Positions 5,902 to 13,978 of a DNA stretch of 29,255 nt are shown in pieces. The notes beneath the pieces were generated by a model that saw only the letters and a program-made list of their open reading frames with translations, was not told where the DNA came from and made no database searches. Each line of letters starts with the position of its first letter. Positions within the stretch are counted from its first letter, which is position 1. The DNA comes from a virus. Position numbers and translations under genes: made by a program. Where the stretch lies: IMG/VR virus record IMGVR_UViG_3300023501_000034, positions 1 through 29,255 of that record; one strand, 5' to 3'.

Positions 5902-8199
5902 TCATTGGATGCTAGGAGAGAACCAAGCCATAGTCGGACGGCCCCGCTTGCCCTCGTTCAGATTGCGGCACTCTATGCCCCTATCATTTGCCAGCGCGTC
6001 CAGAACGTCTCCACGCTTACGCCTATCCATATTTGCGAATGCCCCCACGCTGCGCGTGATCTGGCTCTCCGTTATGCCACCCAGCCCCGCCGTTTCGATC
6101 TTGGCGAACACTGCCTTACAGGCTGCATCAAAGGGGCCATCAGCCATATTGGCCTTAAACATCTTGATGGTTTCGGTGGCGTAATGCTCGACGTAATCTA
6201 TCGACCACTGCATTGCGTCCAGACCAATACTTTCCTGTCCCATTGACCGCGCAATGATCAGTGACAGTCGCATGGCAATCTCTCTGGATCGATTGTACAT
6301 GGCCTCCAGCCCAGTGCCGGCCTCTTTCTTGATGGCGTCCACCAGCCGCTCCTCATAGCGTCTCAGGATCGCCTTGGCCTCTGGCGTGAAGCTGACCTCC
6401 ATTGGTGAGGGCGGCACATCGTGCGTGGAGCCGGGGTCTAGCGTCCCGTTAACGGCGTTAGCGTGATCGCTGGCCCAAGACTTCAGCCGCTCTGAAATTG
6501 TGGACGTTGTGATTTCCTGCGATAGCTGGACGCCGATATCGGTTTTCACGATCAGGAAGCGGTTCAGCAGACCAGACGCCACATCGCCCCCGCCAATTGC
6601 CTTCATAAATTCGCTGGGCGTGGACATACCGACCAGCGTCAGGGATGGACGCCTGACCACCTTCTCCAGCTTTTCGGCCTCGCTGGCCTTCATTGTGTTG
6701 GTTGCATAGCCAGCCTGCCGCATGACCCCGTCTGTACGCCCGAAGCATTCCATAATGGATGTCAAAGCGTCAGCTTTATGCTGATGCCCTACTGCCGCTG
6801 CTGACTTGAGCATACGGCCCATCTCATCGATCACAGATACGTGAACTGGCTTCTTGGTCAGGGTGGACATCACCCCCGCCCCACTGGTGTAGCCTGCTGG
6901 CCCGATCAGGTCTTCCAGTCCAGCCTCTTCAAGCAGCCGCTCCAGCACGGTCTTGCTGTGTTCTTTGCCCGATCCAGTCTCACCAATGTTCAAAAGATAC
7001 AGGCTGGAGAAGTTCCGCTGGTTTGTCACCCAGCGCCTGCCCATTACTGTTGAGCCAAAGGCGATGGCCGCTTGCACCGCAAACTGCGGCTGTGGCTTGA
7101 TGGCGGTGATCGAATAATAGTTGACCACGTCCTGCAATACGCCCGGTATCGACAGCAGATGATCTGGGATATTGCCCAGAGGCTCGGCCTTGGCCGAAGG
7201 CTTGGACATAATTGATGCCGCCACCGTTGCGCCATGCTTGATCGCCTCTTCATCATATTCGTAATCTGGGTTGTTGCTGACGTTTAGGAACGCAGCGGCG
7301 TCTTTGACCGCCTTGGTGACATTGCCCATATGTTCGTACTGCGTCCATAGCTCAAAGCAATCGAAGCTGTGGGCCGAATCAAACGGGTCACTGGCATGGT
7401 GGCTGAAGGCGCGACCATCCTCAAATACTTTGACCCCCGCCAGCTTGGAGGTGCTGTTGGGCGACAGGTATCGATCCTTGGCGGTTTGTTTATAGCCGTA
7501 CTGGATTAATAAACTGTGCATATCATGGGCCTGATTAAAGGCGTCGATGACGCTGGTGCCGTCATTGTTTTTTGGCCGTGGCTTTCTGGGGGGCTGATAT
7601 TCTGGCTCACGCCGCCACGGGCATATGGCTTGCATCTGTGGCCGAAATTTATCCCACTCGCGCCAGATTGTGAGAAGCTGCGGCGGTAGGTCTGGCAGGC
7701 CATCGAAGATACTCCTGCCTGCCCACTCGTAGGGACGGCCCGTGTCTGGGTGGATCGATGGCGGCAGGACATCCTGCACGGCCCCAGCGCGTAGCTCAAA
7801 AACCACCTCTGTCCTTCTGGGATCGCCCTCAACGGGCCAAGATATTTTGTGGGTAATCAGATCGGGCGGTGCCTTAAAGATCAGCTTGCCGCGATTTTCG
7901 CGCCCAATGATTTGGGGAGCCGACTGCATTAACTCTGAGAAATCGATCCCCAGTTCTTCGAAGATCAGCTTGGTGTATTCGACATGATCTATGTCTACGG
8001 CGCACGTTCCAGACGCCCCGTGCAGCAATCCCACATTATGGGTGGGGTTCTGCTCGTAATATTTTCTGGCCGCTTCTGGATCGCTCAATGCCTGCTCTGG
8101 CTTCTGCCAGCCAAAGCGGGTTGGGCCTTTTGTGCCAGCGGGTATCGTAACCAAATACCAGCCCAGCTTCTCGCAATACTCTTCCACTTTTATTGTCAT
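5902..8199 (-). CDS. Prim-pol / DUF3987 primase-helicase
   Basis: A 765-residue replication protein. The N-terminus (about 1-180) matches the bifunctional primase/polymerase (AEP) domain, with the catalytic DxD in CAVDIDH (D69, D71). Residues 220-310 form a linker domain. Residues 345-700 are a DUF3987-type helicase ATPase, with Walker A GETGSGKEHS (406-415) and Walker B VSVIDEM (D458-E459). The C-terminus (700-765) resembles a winged helix (ITESQITRSVGAFA). It should make primers and unwind the fork. No DNA polymerase is seen in the window, so the prim-pol may also synthesise DNA, or host polymerase is recruited. The ATG at 8199 has AAAAGG upstream and lies 13 bases after the HTH gene. It ends in the origin candidate. 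Confidence 0.9.
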   Translation of the reverse strand: MTIKVEEYCEKLGWYLVTIPAGTKGPTRFGWQKPEQALSDPEAARKYYEQNPTHNVGLLHGASGTCAVDIDHVEYTKLIFEELGIDFSELMQSAPQIIGRENRGKLIFKAPPDLITHKISWPVEGDPRRTEVVFELRAGAVQDVLPPSIHPDTGRPYEWAGRSIFDGLPDLPPQLLTIWREWDKFRPQMQAICPWRREPEYQPPRKPRPKNNDGTSVIDAFNQAHDMHSLLIQYGYKQTAKDRYLSPNSTSKLAGVKVFEDGRAFSHHASDPFDSAHSFDCFELWTQYEHMGNVTKAVKDAAAFLNVSNNPDYEYDEEAIKHGATVAASIMSKPSAKAEPLGNIPDHLLSIPGVLQDVVNYYSITAIKPQPQFAVQAAIAFGSTVMGRRWVTNQRNFSSLYLLNIGETGSGKEHSKTVLERLLEEAGLEDLIGPAGYTSGAGVMSTLTKKPVHVSVIDEMGRMLKSAAAVGHQHKADALTSIMECFGRTDGVMRQAGYATNTMKASEAEKLEKVVRRPSLTLVGMSTPSEFMKAIGGGDVASGLLNRFLIVKTDIGVQLSQEITTSTISERLKSWASDHANAVNGTLDPGSTHDVPPSPMEVSFTPEAKAILRRYEERLVDAIKKEAGTGLEAMYNRSREIAMRLSLIIARSMGQESIGLDAMQWSIDYVEHYATETIKMFKANMADGPFDAACKAVFAKIETAGLGGITESQITRSVGAFANMDRRKRGDVLDALANDRGIECRNLNEGKRGRPTMAWFSPSIQ

Positions 8200-8212
8200 T
8201 TTTTTTGACCTT

Positions 8213-8392
8213 TTATTTATACACGGTGAGATATTCTGACAATTTCCTCCAAGTGTTCAGACTGATTCGTTCATTGCCTGTCGCCACGGCCTTTACTGTG
8301 GGGTGCGACAGCCCAGATTTCTGTGCGACAACGGTCAGCCGTCGATCTTGCAGGGCGTCTCTTATTGTCTCAAGAGGTATCATATTGTCCAT
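8213..8392 (-). CDS. Small Cro/Xre-type helix-turn-helix regulator
   Basis: 59 residues from the ATG at 8392, which has TTGGAG six bases upstream; a TTG four codons earlier is a poorer start because it would contain that site. It is almost entirely one helix-turn-helix domain: LTVVAQKSGLSHPTVKAVATGNERISLNTWRKL, where AQKSGLSHPTVKAV is the recognition unit. It is transcribed divergently from the early genes and sits upstream of the primase-helicase gene in the same operon. It probably binds the 8393-8499 region, repressing its own and/or the rightward promoter, as Cro-like proteins do. With no integrase in view this need not mean lysogeny. Confidence 0.8.
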   Translation of the reverse strand: MDNMIPLETIRDALQDRRLTVVAQKSGLSHPTVKAVATGNERISLNTWRKLSEYLTVYK

Positions 8393-8404
8393 TGTGGTCT
8401 CCAA

Positions 8405-8475
8405 TTTTGCATTATTTCAAAAAAGAGCTTTACATGCTCAAAACCATTTAGTAAAGATCGTCTTGTAGAAAAAGT
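8405..8475. promoter_or_regulatory. Divergent early promoter/operator region
   Basis: This lies between the divergent HTH gene and the first rightward gene. Rightward: TTTACA (8429-8434), 17 bases, TAAAGA (8452-8457), a weak sigma-70 promoter. Leftward: TTGAGC (minus, ending near 8436) and AATAAT some 18-19 bases on. The dyad GAGC-N7-GCTC (8425-8439) overlaps both -35 boxes and is a plausible operator for the HTH protein. Boxes were picked by eye. Confidence 0.45.
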
Positions 8476-8499
8476 GTGAATGAAAAAATGGAGAACGAA

Positions 8500-8883
8500 A
8501 TGGACAATATCAATGTCGATATTCTTGCCGCCGATTGGTTGGATATCAAAGCTCAAGAAAAGGCGCTGACAGCAAAGCGCCACGCGATTGAAGAGCAGAT
8601 CGCAGCGGCCCTAGAAGTCAAAGACGAGGGGTCAATCTCCCACAAATTGGACGGCCACAAAATTACGCTGACACAGCCCGTGTCCCGTAAAGTTGACCCT
8701 ATTATTTGGGACAAAATCAGCCGTAAAATTCCAACTAGCCTACACCCTGTGAAACACACAATCAGCGCAGATGCCGCTGGTTGCCGCTACTTGTTGGCTA
8801 ATGAGCCAAAGTTGTGGGCCAAGATCGCGCCTGCCTTTGAAACCCGCGCTGGCAAGATCGGCGTCAAGATTGAGGTGGTGTGA
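8500..8883 (+). CDS. Small early protein near recombination genes
   Basis: 127 residues from the ATG at 8500, chosen because GGAGAACGAA sits directly before it; an in-frame GTG at 8476 would place that site inside the gene. Residues 8-40 form a charged helix (DWLDIKAQEKALTAKRHAIEEQI), probably coiled coil. The rest has a conserved-looking pattern (ISHKLDGHKITLTQPVSRKVD, then WDKISRK, then LANEPKLWAKIAPAFETR). Proteins of this build recur beside Sak4/DUF669 genes in phages, as I recall (DUF7173-like), with no assigned activity. It is the first gene of the rightward early operon. Confidence 0.7.
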   Translation: MDNINVDILAADWLDIKAQEKALTAKRHAIEEQIAAALEVKDEGSISHKLDGHKITLTQPVSRKVDPIIWDKISRKIPTSLHPVKHTISADAAGCRYLLANEPKLWAKIAPAFETRAGKIGVKIEVV

Positions 8884-9035
8884 TGAGCCTGACTGATGTC
8901 GAGCTTGAGATGCTGATTGTTTCTCTGGCCTCCGTCACTGTGATGGACGGACAAAGCAAAAGCTCAAACCAAATCAGGTTAGAGCGTAAATTAAATCGGT
9001 GGCGCGACCACCCAGACTTGGAGTTTGCAGCATGA
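8883..9035 (+). CDS. Small protein (50 residues), unknown function
   Basis: ATG at 8883 overlaps the preceding stop (TGATG), and the stop at 9033-9035 overlaps the next ATG (ATGA). It reads MSLTDVELEMLIVSLASVTV and ends with a basic segment (RLERKLNRWRDHPDLEFAA). It depends on coupling, since no strong ribosome binding site is seen. No family recognised. Confidence 0.5.
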   Translation: MSLTDVELEMLIVSLASVTVMDGQSKSSNQIRLERKLNRWRDHPDLEFAA

Positions 9036-9097
9036 ACCGCAGCATAGATGAAATTTTGGATGAGGTATTCGCCAAAGTATTTAAGGGAGATTGGTAA
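9032..9097 (+). CDS. Putative 21-residue leader-like peptide
   Basis: ATG AAC ... TGG TAA encodes MNRSIDEILDEVFAKVFKGDW, an amphipathic helix. It is coupled at both ends: ATGA with the gene before and TAATG with the gene after. Its last codons (AAGGGAGAT) provide the ribosome binding site of the next gene, so its main job may be translational coupling. It could also simply be a spacer. Confidence 0.35.
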   Translation: MNRSIDEILDEVFAKVFKGDW

Positions 9098-9315
9098 TGT
9101 TTAAGATCGAAAAGGGGGTGCCAATGACGGCACCCTCGCGGGATAGATCGGGCAAGTGGAAAGACTTGCTGGGTAAAATGGACGTTGGAGACAGCGTTGT
9201 TGTCGATGAGCAGTCGCAAGCCACATCCATCCGAAACACGGGAAAACGGATGGGAATGCTGGTGCGTTGCCAGCAGCAGGACGATGGCAGCTTTCGGGCA
9301 TGGAGAATTGAGTAA
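9097..9315 (+). CDS. Small conserved phage-type protein, unknown function
   Basis: 72 residues. The pattern KIEKGVPM, then GKWKDLLGKMDVGDSVVVDE, then TSIRNTGKRMGMLVRCQ and a final DGSFRAWRIE is one I recall from small proteins of marine and other phages, beginning with a K-G-x-P motif and ending R-x-W-R. Function is not known; a small beta-barrel nucleic-acid binder is one guess. The start at 9097 follows AAGGGAG and TAATG coupling; an inner ATG at 9124 is an alternative. It lies directly upstream of the recombination genes. Confidence 0.65.
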   Translation: MFKIEKGVPMTAPSRDRSGKWKDLLGKMDVGDSVVVDEQSQATSIRNTGKRMGMLVRCQQQDDGSFRAWRIE

Positions 9316-9524
9316 TGGCTTGTTTAATTGAATTAACATTGATGGGCCAACATGATGGAGAAGATCACGGATCAGTGATCGTAAACATGGATCGTGTTGA
9401 ACACTTTAGGTCTGTCAAAGAATCAGAGATTTGGATGACTGGATTATTTTTTAAGGGGTATGAGCTGTACGTCAAAGAAAATTATAAGTTAATTATGGAA
9501 GAGGTTAACAATTATGGCAATTGA
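9315..9524 (+). CDS. Small protein, unknown function
   Basis: 69 residues, starting at TAATG. Beta-rich first half (CLIELTLMGQHDGEDHGSVI, VNMDRVEHFRSV), then WMTGLFFKGYELYVKENYKL and a short helix. It resembles small phage proteins with an internal 'N-M-D-x-V' strand, but I cannot name a family. It overlaps the start of the Sak4-like gene by 11 bases, so the two are coupled. Confidence 0.6.
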   Translation: MACLIELTLMGQHDGEDHGSVIVNMDRVEHFRSVKESEIWMTGLFFKGYELYVKENYKLIMEEVNNYGN

Positions 9525-10269
9525 CCTAAAAACACTGAGCAAGCCAAGCGGTCAGCGGCCTATCATCTGCACTCTGTTTGGCGAAGGCGGCATGGGAAAA
9601 ACTACGCTTGCAGCTATGTTTCCCAGCCCTGTGTTCATCCGGACGGAGGACGGCACAGCCAGTCTGGCAGGCAATGATAATGTCAACCTGTTTCCATTGG
9701 CAACATCTACACAGGACGTGCTGGACGCGATTGAGGCGCTTGCAACTCAGAAGCACGACCACAAAACCTTGGTGATTGATTCGATCACCCAGCTTGCGAC
9801 GATGGTCGAGGCTGAGATTGTGGCTGCTGATCCAAAGGCAAAAAGCATCAATCAAGCTGGCGGTGGCTACGGCGCTGGCTATAGCACGGCGGCTGAGAAG
9901 CACAGGCAGATCAGGGAATGGGCGGGATCACTCGCCTACGAAAAAGGACTCAACATAGTCTTCATCGGCCACGCCGATACTGAGATGCTCGACCTGCCAG
10001 ATCAAGAAAGCTACGCACGATACACCGTGCGGATGCACAAGAAGTCGATCCCTCATTACACTGACAATGTCGATATGGTGGGCATGATCAGGCTGAAGAC
10101 ATTTGTTCGTGGCGGTGACGGCGACAAGAAACGTGCGATTTCGACGGGGGAGCGAGAGATCATCTGCCACCCACAGGCGTCGAGCGTCACGAAAAATCGG
10201 TTTAACATCAGTGAGCCTCTGGCCTTCACGTTTGACCGCAACCCATTCGCAGATTTTGTAGCAGAGTAG
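9514..10269 (+). CDS. Sak4-type RecA-like recombination ATPase
   Basis: 251 residues with a RecA-fold core (AAA_24/Sak4 group). Walker A is GEGGMGKTT (23-31) and Walker B is TLVIDS (D89). A Gly-rich stretch, GGGYGAGYS, is followed by a helix and NIVFIGHADTEM (sensor-like, with a conserved His). Sak4 proteins promote single-strand annealing and strand exchange in phage recombination and work with a phage SSB. The next gene, of DUF669, is the usual partner, which strengthens the call. It acts in the cytoplasm on replicating phage DNA. No ribosome binding site as strong as its neighbours' is present, so expression likely depends on the overlap with the gene before. Confidence 0.9.
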   Translation: MAIDLKTLSKPSGQRPIICTLFGEGGMGKTTLAAMFPSPVFIRTEDGTASLAGNDNVNLFPLATSTQDVLDAIEALATQKHDHKTLVIDSITQLATMVEAEIVAADPKAKSINQAGGGYGAGYSTAAEKHRQIREWAGSLAYEKGLNIVFIGHADTEMLDLPDQESYARYTVRMHKKSIPHYTDNVDMVGMIRLKTFVRGGDGDKKRAISTGEREIICHPQASSVTKNRFNISEPLAFTFDRNPFADFVAE

Positions 10270-10284
10270 AAAAGGAAAACTCAC

Positions 10285-10749
10285 ATGGAACTTAACGGAT
10301 TTAACGCAGCGGCTATTGAACCAGCCGCAACATATGAGCCGCTACCAGCGGGAAACTATTCGGCAGTAATTGTCGAGAGCGAGGAGAAGCCGACTAAGGC
10401 TATGACTGGCTCGTATCTTCAGCTTGGTCTGGAGATTGTCGAGGGCCAGTACGCTGGCCGCAAATTGATAGATCGATTGAACCTCAACAATCCGAACCAG
10501 ATTGCAGTGGACATAGCACAGCGCACTCTGTCTGCGATTTGCCACGCCACAGGCGTTATGACGCCCCGCGACAGCAGCGAACTGCACGACAAGCCTCTGC
10601 TGGTGAAGCTGGCAGTTAAGGCCGCAGATGGACAGTACAGCGCCAGCAATGAGATCAAGGGCTACTCAGGTGCAAAAACCAACGGCGCTGTTACAGCGGC
10701 CCCTGCGGCGGCTCCAGCGGTGGCGGCAGCGCCACCGTGGAAGAAGTAA
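10285..10749 (+). CDS. DUF669 protein, probable single-strand DNA-binding partner
   Basis: 154 residues. The core (1-120) shows the DUF669 pattern: YEPLPAGNYSAVIVESEEKP, YLQLGLEIVEGQYAGRKLID, RLNLNN, then AQRTLSAICHATG. After that comes an Ala/Pro-rich flexible tail ending APPWKK, like the disordered tails of SSB proteins, although it is not acidic. DUF669 genes commonly sit next to Sak4 or Erf-type recombinases and are thought to act as phage SSBs. The start has AAAAGGAAAA upstream, 15 bases after the Sak4 stop. A terminator-like hairpin follows. Confidence 0.85.
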   Translation: MELNGFNAAAIEPAATYEPLPAGNYSAVIVESEEKPTKAMTGSYLQLGLEIVEGQYAGRKLIDRLNLNNPNQIAVDIAQRTLSAICHATGVMTPRDSSELHDKPLLVKLAVKAADGQYSASNEIKGYSGAKTNGAVTAAPAAAPAVAAAPPWKK

Positions 10750-10760
10750 TCTATTTTTCG

Positions 10761-10784
10761 ATGGGGCGGCTTTTGCTGCCCCAT
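10761..10784 (+). terminator. Intercistronic hairpin, possible partial terminator
   Basis: ATGGGGCGGC (10761-10770), loop TTTT, GCTGCCCCAT (10775-10784): ten pairs including one G-U. A TTTCTC tail follows, with TATTTTT before it. The T-tract is weak, so it may attenuate transcription into the nuclease and helicase genes or protect the upstream mRNA end. It also reads as a weak terminator in the other direction. Confidence 0.6.
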
Positions 10785-10807
10785 TTCTCAAATAGAGAGG
10801 AGCCGAG

Positions 10808-11740
10808 ATGAACCTTGATAAATACAATCCATCGCCCACAGTGCAGAAAATTTACGAACACTACGAGGCAAGCCGCGATAACGGCCACAGGCCGCATCTG
10901 GGGGGAAGTCAGATAGGCAACCCGTGCAGTCGGGCATTGTGGTATCAGTTTCGACACGCAAGCTCACAGAGCTTTGAGGGGCGTATGCTGCGCCTGTTTG
11001 AAACGGGTGACCGCGAGGAGGAGCGGATCGTGTCAAACTTGAGATCGATTGGCGTTGAGGTGTGGGAGGTCGATCCAGACACTGGCCGACAGATAAATTA
11101 CACGGCCTGCGGGGGTCACTTTGGATTGAGCTTAGATGGAATTGGCGTTGGCTTTCCTGAGAGCAAAGAGCCGCACACTTTGGAATTTAAAACGATGAAC
11201 GATAAGAGCTTTGCCCAGACAAAAATGAAGGGCGTCAGGATCAGTAAGCCCGTTTACTGGGCGCAGTGCCAAGTCGGGATGCACTTGGCTGACATTGATC
11301 GTTGTTATTTCTTTGCCGTGAACAAAAATAACGATGAGATTTATTCTGAGCGGATCAAGCGGGATCGGGCAGAGGGTGAGATGCTAATTAGCAAAGCCAG
11401 CAATATCATCTTTGACGAAAAGCCACCGTCTAAAATCAGCCATGACCCGTCAAAGTTTGCTTGTAGGTTTTGTAATTATATTCCGATTTGTCACGGCGGT
11501 GAACTGCCAGAAGTTAATGCCAGAACAGACGCCCACAGCACTCCAGAGCGGGACGGCACTTGGAGCCGTAAAGAGGGCGCAGGGGGCCACCTGTTTAATC
11601 CTTTCATGGTTCCTGACGATTGGGAGATCATAGACGCTGGAGATGATTTCGTGGAGTATCAGACCCCACATGGCGTCATCCGCAATCAAGACAACAGCGA
11701 AGAATTGAGGGAGAGGTTATTGAGGGAGAGGTTTTCGTGA
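10808..11740 (+). CDS. Cas4/AddB-like PD-(D/E)XK exonuclease with Fe-S cluster motif
   Basis: 310 residues. The nuclease core has H104 and D110 (GGHFGLSLDGIG), E126-x-K128 (TLEFKT) and Q153/Q155 (WAQCQVGMHL), the order expected of the PD-(D/E)XK Cas4-like family. Cysteines C40 (IGNPCSRALWY) and C219, C222, C228 (CRFCNYIPIC) are spaced as in the 4Fe-4S cluster of Cas4/AddB nucleases. The C-terminal 70 residues are an extra acidic region. It should resect DNA ends for the Sak4/DUF669 pathway. The ribosome binding site GAGAGGAG is strong. The 3' end contains a 15-base tandem repeat that encodes LRERL-LRERF and doubles the next gene's ribosome binding site. Confidence 0.85.
   Translation: MNLDKYNPSPTVQKIYEHYEASRDNGHRPHLGGSQIGNPCSRALWYQFRHASSQSFEGRMLRLFETGDREEERIVSNLRSIGVEVWEVDPDTGRQINYTACGGHFGLSLDGIGVGFPESKEPHTLEFKTMNDKSFAQTKMKGVRISKPVYWAQCQVGMHLADIDRCYFFAVNKNNDEIYSERIKRDRAEGEMLISKASNIIFDEKPPSKISHDPSKFACRFCNYIPICHGGELPEVNARTDAHSTPERDGTWSRKEGAGGHLFNPFMVPDDWEIIDAGDDFVEYQTPHGVIRNQDNSEELRERLLRERFS
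11705..11734 (+). repeat. 15-bp tandem duplication at nuclease 3' end
   Basis: TTGAGGGAGAGGTTA (11705-11719) is followed at once by TTGAGGGAGAGGTTT (11720-11734). It lies within the last codons of the Cas4-like gene and provides two AGGGAGAGG ribosome binding sites just upstream of the HNH start at 11740. Confidence 0.85.
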
Positions 11741-12333
11741 TGAAAAACTGGTGGGAAGATTTGGAATTGATGCGGCGTTTGTTTCTCTATGATCCAGAGG
11801 CTGGACTGATTTACGCAAAGGATCGATCAGAGGAAGATTTTTACGACACTGGCGAGGGCAGTTCGTTTGTCAGTGCTGCGGGTGCTGCGGCTAAATATAA
11901 CAAAGAGCGCAGTGGCAAGCTGGCTATGAGCCGCAGGGTAAAGACTGAGAGATCGACGTGCTACTATTTATGCGGTGGCATTTCTTATCGCGGCCATGAC
12001 AAAAAAATGCAGGCGCATCGCGTGGCCTTTTTTCTGCATCACGGCCACTATCCTATTTGGCCTAACTCTGTGGATCACATTAACAGAGATGGCTGCGATA
12101 ACAGGATAGTAAATTTGCGAGAGGTCACGGCGCGTGAGCAGTCTGCGAACACTGGCGTCAGCAAGGCCAACACATCAGGCGTCAAGGGCGTTAGCTTTTT
12201 AAAAGACAAAGGGAAGTGGAGGGCGTCGATGAATATTGATGGCAGAAAAACTAATCTTGGTACGTTTTTAACAATGAACGAGGCAGTGGCTGCACGGCTA
12301 CAAGCGGAAAAAAGAGTTTCACATGACCTTTGA
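11740..12333 (+). CDS. HNH homing-type endonuclease with AP2-like DNA-binding domain
   Basis: 197 residues from the ATG at 11740, which overlaps the preceding stop by one base; a GTG one codon earlier is also possible. The catalytic HNH_3 module lies at about residues 90-140: AHRVAFFLHHGHYP, then SVDHINRDGCDNR and NLREVT. A C-terminal AP2-like DNA-binding domain follows (about 146-193: GVKGVSFLKDKGKWRASM, NLGTFLTMNEAVAARL). HNH-AP2 proteins are usually free-standing homing endonucleases that spread by cutting related phage genomes. This one has been absorbed into the operon with coupled overlaps on both sides, so it could instead serve replication or recombination. Confidence 0.85.
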   Translation: MKNWWEDLELMRRLFLYDPEAGLIYAKDRSEEDFYDTGEGSSFVSAAGAAAKYNKERSGKLAMSRRVKTERSTCYYLCGGISYRGHDKKMQAHRVAFFLHHGHYPIWPNSVDHINRDGCDNRIVNLREVTAREQSANTGVSKANTSGVKGVSFLKDKGKWRASMNIDGRKTNLGTFLTMNEAVAARLQAEKRVSHDL

Positions 12334-13978
12334 ATTACGAGATTATCAAAAAGAGGCCGTCGATGGCTTGTACAACTATTGGGCGAGTAAAGCGGGTGAT
12401 AATCCACTTATAGTCGCACCCACTGGATCGGGCAAGACAGCCATCATAGCTCAGATAGTGAAAGACGCCATGTCATTTTCTGGCACCCGTGTGATGATTG
12501 TGACCCACGTCAAAGAGCTTTTGGAGCAGGGGGCCAATGGCCTACTGAAAATGTATCCAGAAGCTGATTTCGGCATCTACAGTGCAGGGCTGAAACAGAA
12601 GGTGTTGGACAAGCCGATCACATTTGCTGGCATTCAGAGCGTCTGGGAACGCGCCTATGACATCATTCCTGCGCCAGACCTTATTCTGATCGATGAGGCG
12701 CACATGCTGCCAAAAAATACTGAGACGCGATATAATCGCTTTATTGCTGATTTGAAAGTGTGCAACCCTGACATCAAAGTGGTGGGCCTGACAGCCACAC
12801 CCTATCGATTGGACAGTGGCTATCTCCACAAAGGTGCAGGCCATCTGTTCGATGGCATAGCCTATGACATCCCTGTGTCGATGCTGATGGAGCAGGGCTA
12901 CCTGTCGCCTGTCATTAGCAAAGGTGGTCTGAACCAGATCGATCTGACCAACGTAAAAAAACGGGGCGGTGAGTTTATTGAGAGCGACCTCGCAACGGCT
13001 GCGTCTGATCCCGAACTGGTGCGGAAGACGGTTGCTGAGATTGTGGAACTGAGCGCGGATCGCAAAAGCTGGCTGGTGTTTAGCAGCGGCGTAAATCACG
13101 CCTACATGCTGAAGGATGAATTTGAGGCGCACGACATTGATGTCGGCGTGGTGACAGGTAACGACAGCAGCGCCGTGCGGGAGCAAACGATTGCAGACTT
13201 TAAGAGCGGTGAACTTAAATGCTTGATAAATGTGAACGTGCTGACCACTGGATTTGATCACCCTGCTGTGGACGTTGTCTGTTTGTGCAGAGCAACCGCA
13301 AGTTGTGGCCTCTATATCCAAATGGTCGGGAGGGGTACGAGAGTAGCCGAAGGCAAGACTGATGCCCTCGTTCTTGATTTCGGAGCCAATGTTCAGCGTC
13401 ACGGATTTATAGATAGGGTAAAACCCAAGGATGAATCTGCGGGGGCAGGCGAGGGTACGGCACCAGTGAAGCAGTGCGAGGCTTGCCAGACCATGTGCTT
13501 TGCGGCGGCGTTGCAATGCCACGTCTGCGGCCATGAGTTTCCACCACCAACGCTAAACCATAATTCAAACAGCTACAGCGGGGCCATGCTCTCCAGTCAG
13601 GTTAAGGAAGAATGGGTCGATGTGGATAGCGTAATTTACCATCGCCACAAAAAAGAAGGCAAGCCTGACTCGGTCAAAGTCACGTATTACGCTGGGATGT
13701 TATCAGTGAACGAATGGCTATGCCCCGATCACGGGGGCTACGCCGCGAGTAGATACCAAGCGCGTAAGCCTTTGCTATCTTCGGGGGCCGACACAACGAG
13801 CGAGGCTCTTGATGAGTGCCAATGGTGGGATAGCCCCAGCCGCATCAAGATAAAACCCTCGACATACAATCCAAAATATTTTGAGGTTGTGCAGTTTGAT
13901 TATACAAAAGTGGAGAGAAAAATTGAAAAGCAAGAAGGGCTATACGCTGATTGGGGTGTCGAAGACATACCGTTTTAA
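12323..13978 (+). CDS. SF2 DEAH-type helicase with zinc-binding motif
   Basis: 551 residues. Motifs in order: a Q-motif-like LRDYQKEAV (5-13), Walker A APTGSGKT (32-39), DEAH (124-127), LTATP (156-160) and QMVGRGTR (333-340). A four-cysteine zinc-binding knuckle follows: C385/C388 and C399/C402. The C-terminal domain (410-551) is of unknown type. The helicase core resembles the SSL2/type III restriction-like group common in phages, which remodel DNA branches or unwind DNA during replication and recombination. Its start lies 11 bases inside the HNH gene. It is followed by a VRR-NUC nuclease, a pair seen together in many phages and suggestive of a joint role in processing DNA structures. Confidence 0.92.
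   Translation: MTFELRDYQKEAVDGLYNYWASKAGDNPLIVAPTGSGKTAIIAQIVKDAMSFSGTRVMIVTHVKELLEQGANGLLKMYPEADFGIYSAGLKQKVLDKPITFAGIQSVWERAYDIIPAPDLILIDEAHMLPKNTETRYNRFIADLKVCNPDIKVVGLTATPYRLDSGYLHKGAGHLFDGIAYDIPVSMLMEQGYLSPVISKGGLNQIDLTNVKKRGGEFIESDLATAASDPELVRKTVAEIVELSADRKSWLVFSSGVNHAYMLKDEFEAHDIDVGVVTGNDSSAVREQTIADFKSGELKCLINVNVLTTGFDHPAVDVVCLCRATASCGLYIQMVGRGTRVAEGKTDALVLDFGANVQRHGFIDRVKPKDESAGAGEGTAPVKQCEACQTMCFAAALQCHVCGHEFPPPTLNHNSNSYSGAMLSSQVKEEWVDVDSVIYHRHKKEGKPDSVKVTYYAGMLSVNEWLCPDHGGYAASRYQARKPLLSSGADTTSEALDECQWWDSPSRIKIKPSTYNPKYFEVVQFDYTKVERKIEKQEGLYADWGVEDIPF

Noticed and set aside
8393-8404. TTG start extending the HTH regulator by four residues
   Set aside because: The GGAG ribosome binding site lies inside that extension and is ideally placed for the ATG at 8392.
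8476-8499. GTG start for the first rightward gene
   Set aside because: GGAGAACGAA directly precedes the ATG at 8500 and matches leaders at 5222 and 5535.
8213-8883. Lambda-like lysogeny switch
   Set aside because: A small HTH gene faces the early operon, but no integrase, excisionase or attachment site is visible, so lysogeny cannot be claimed.
10808-11740. Cas4-like gene as part of a CRISPR-Cas system
   Set aside because: No other cas gene or array is present; it sits with Sak4 and DUF669, the usual phage recombination setting.
12542-13534. 330-codon open frame antisense to the helicase gene
   Set aside because: It lies wholly opposite a well-conserved helicase, is rich in His/Cys/Arg typical of reverse-frame translation, and has no ribosome binding site or family resemblance.
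13881-13922. Earlier TTG start for the VRR-NUC gene
   Set aside because: No ribosome binding site there; GGAGAG is correctly spaced for TTG at 13923.
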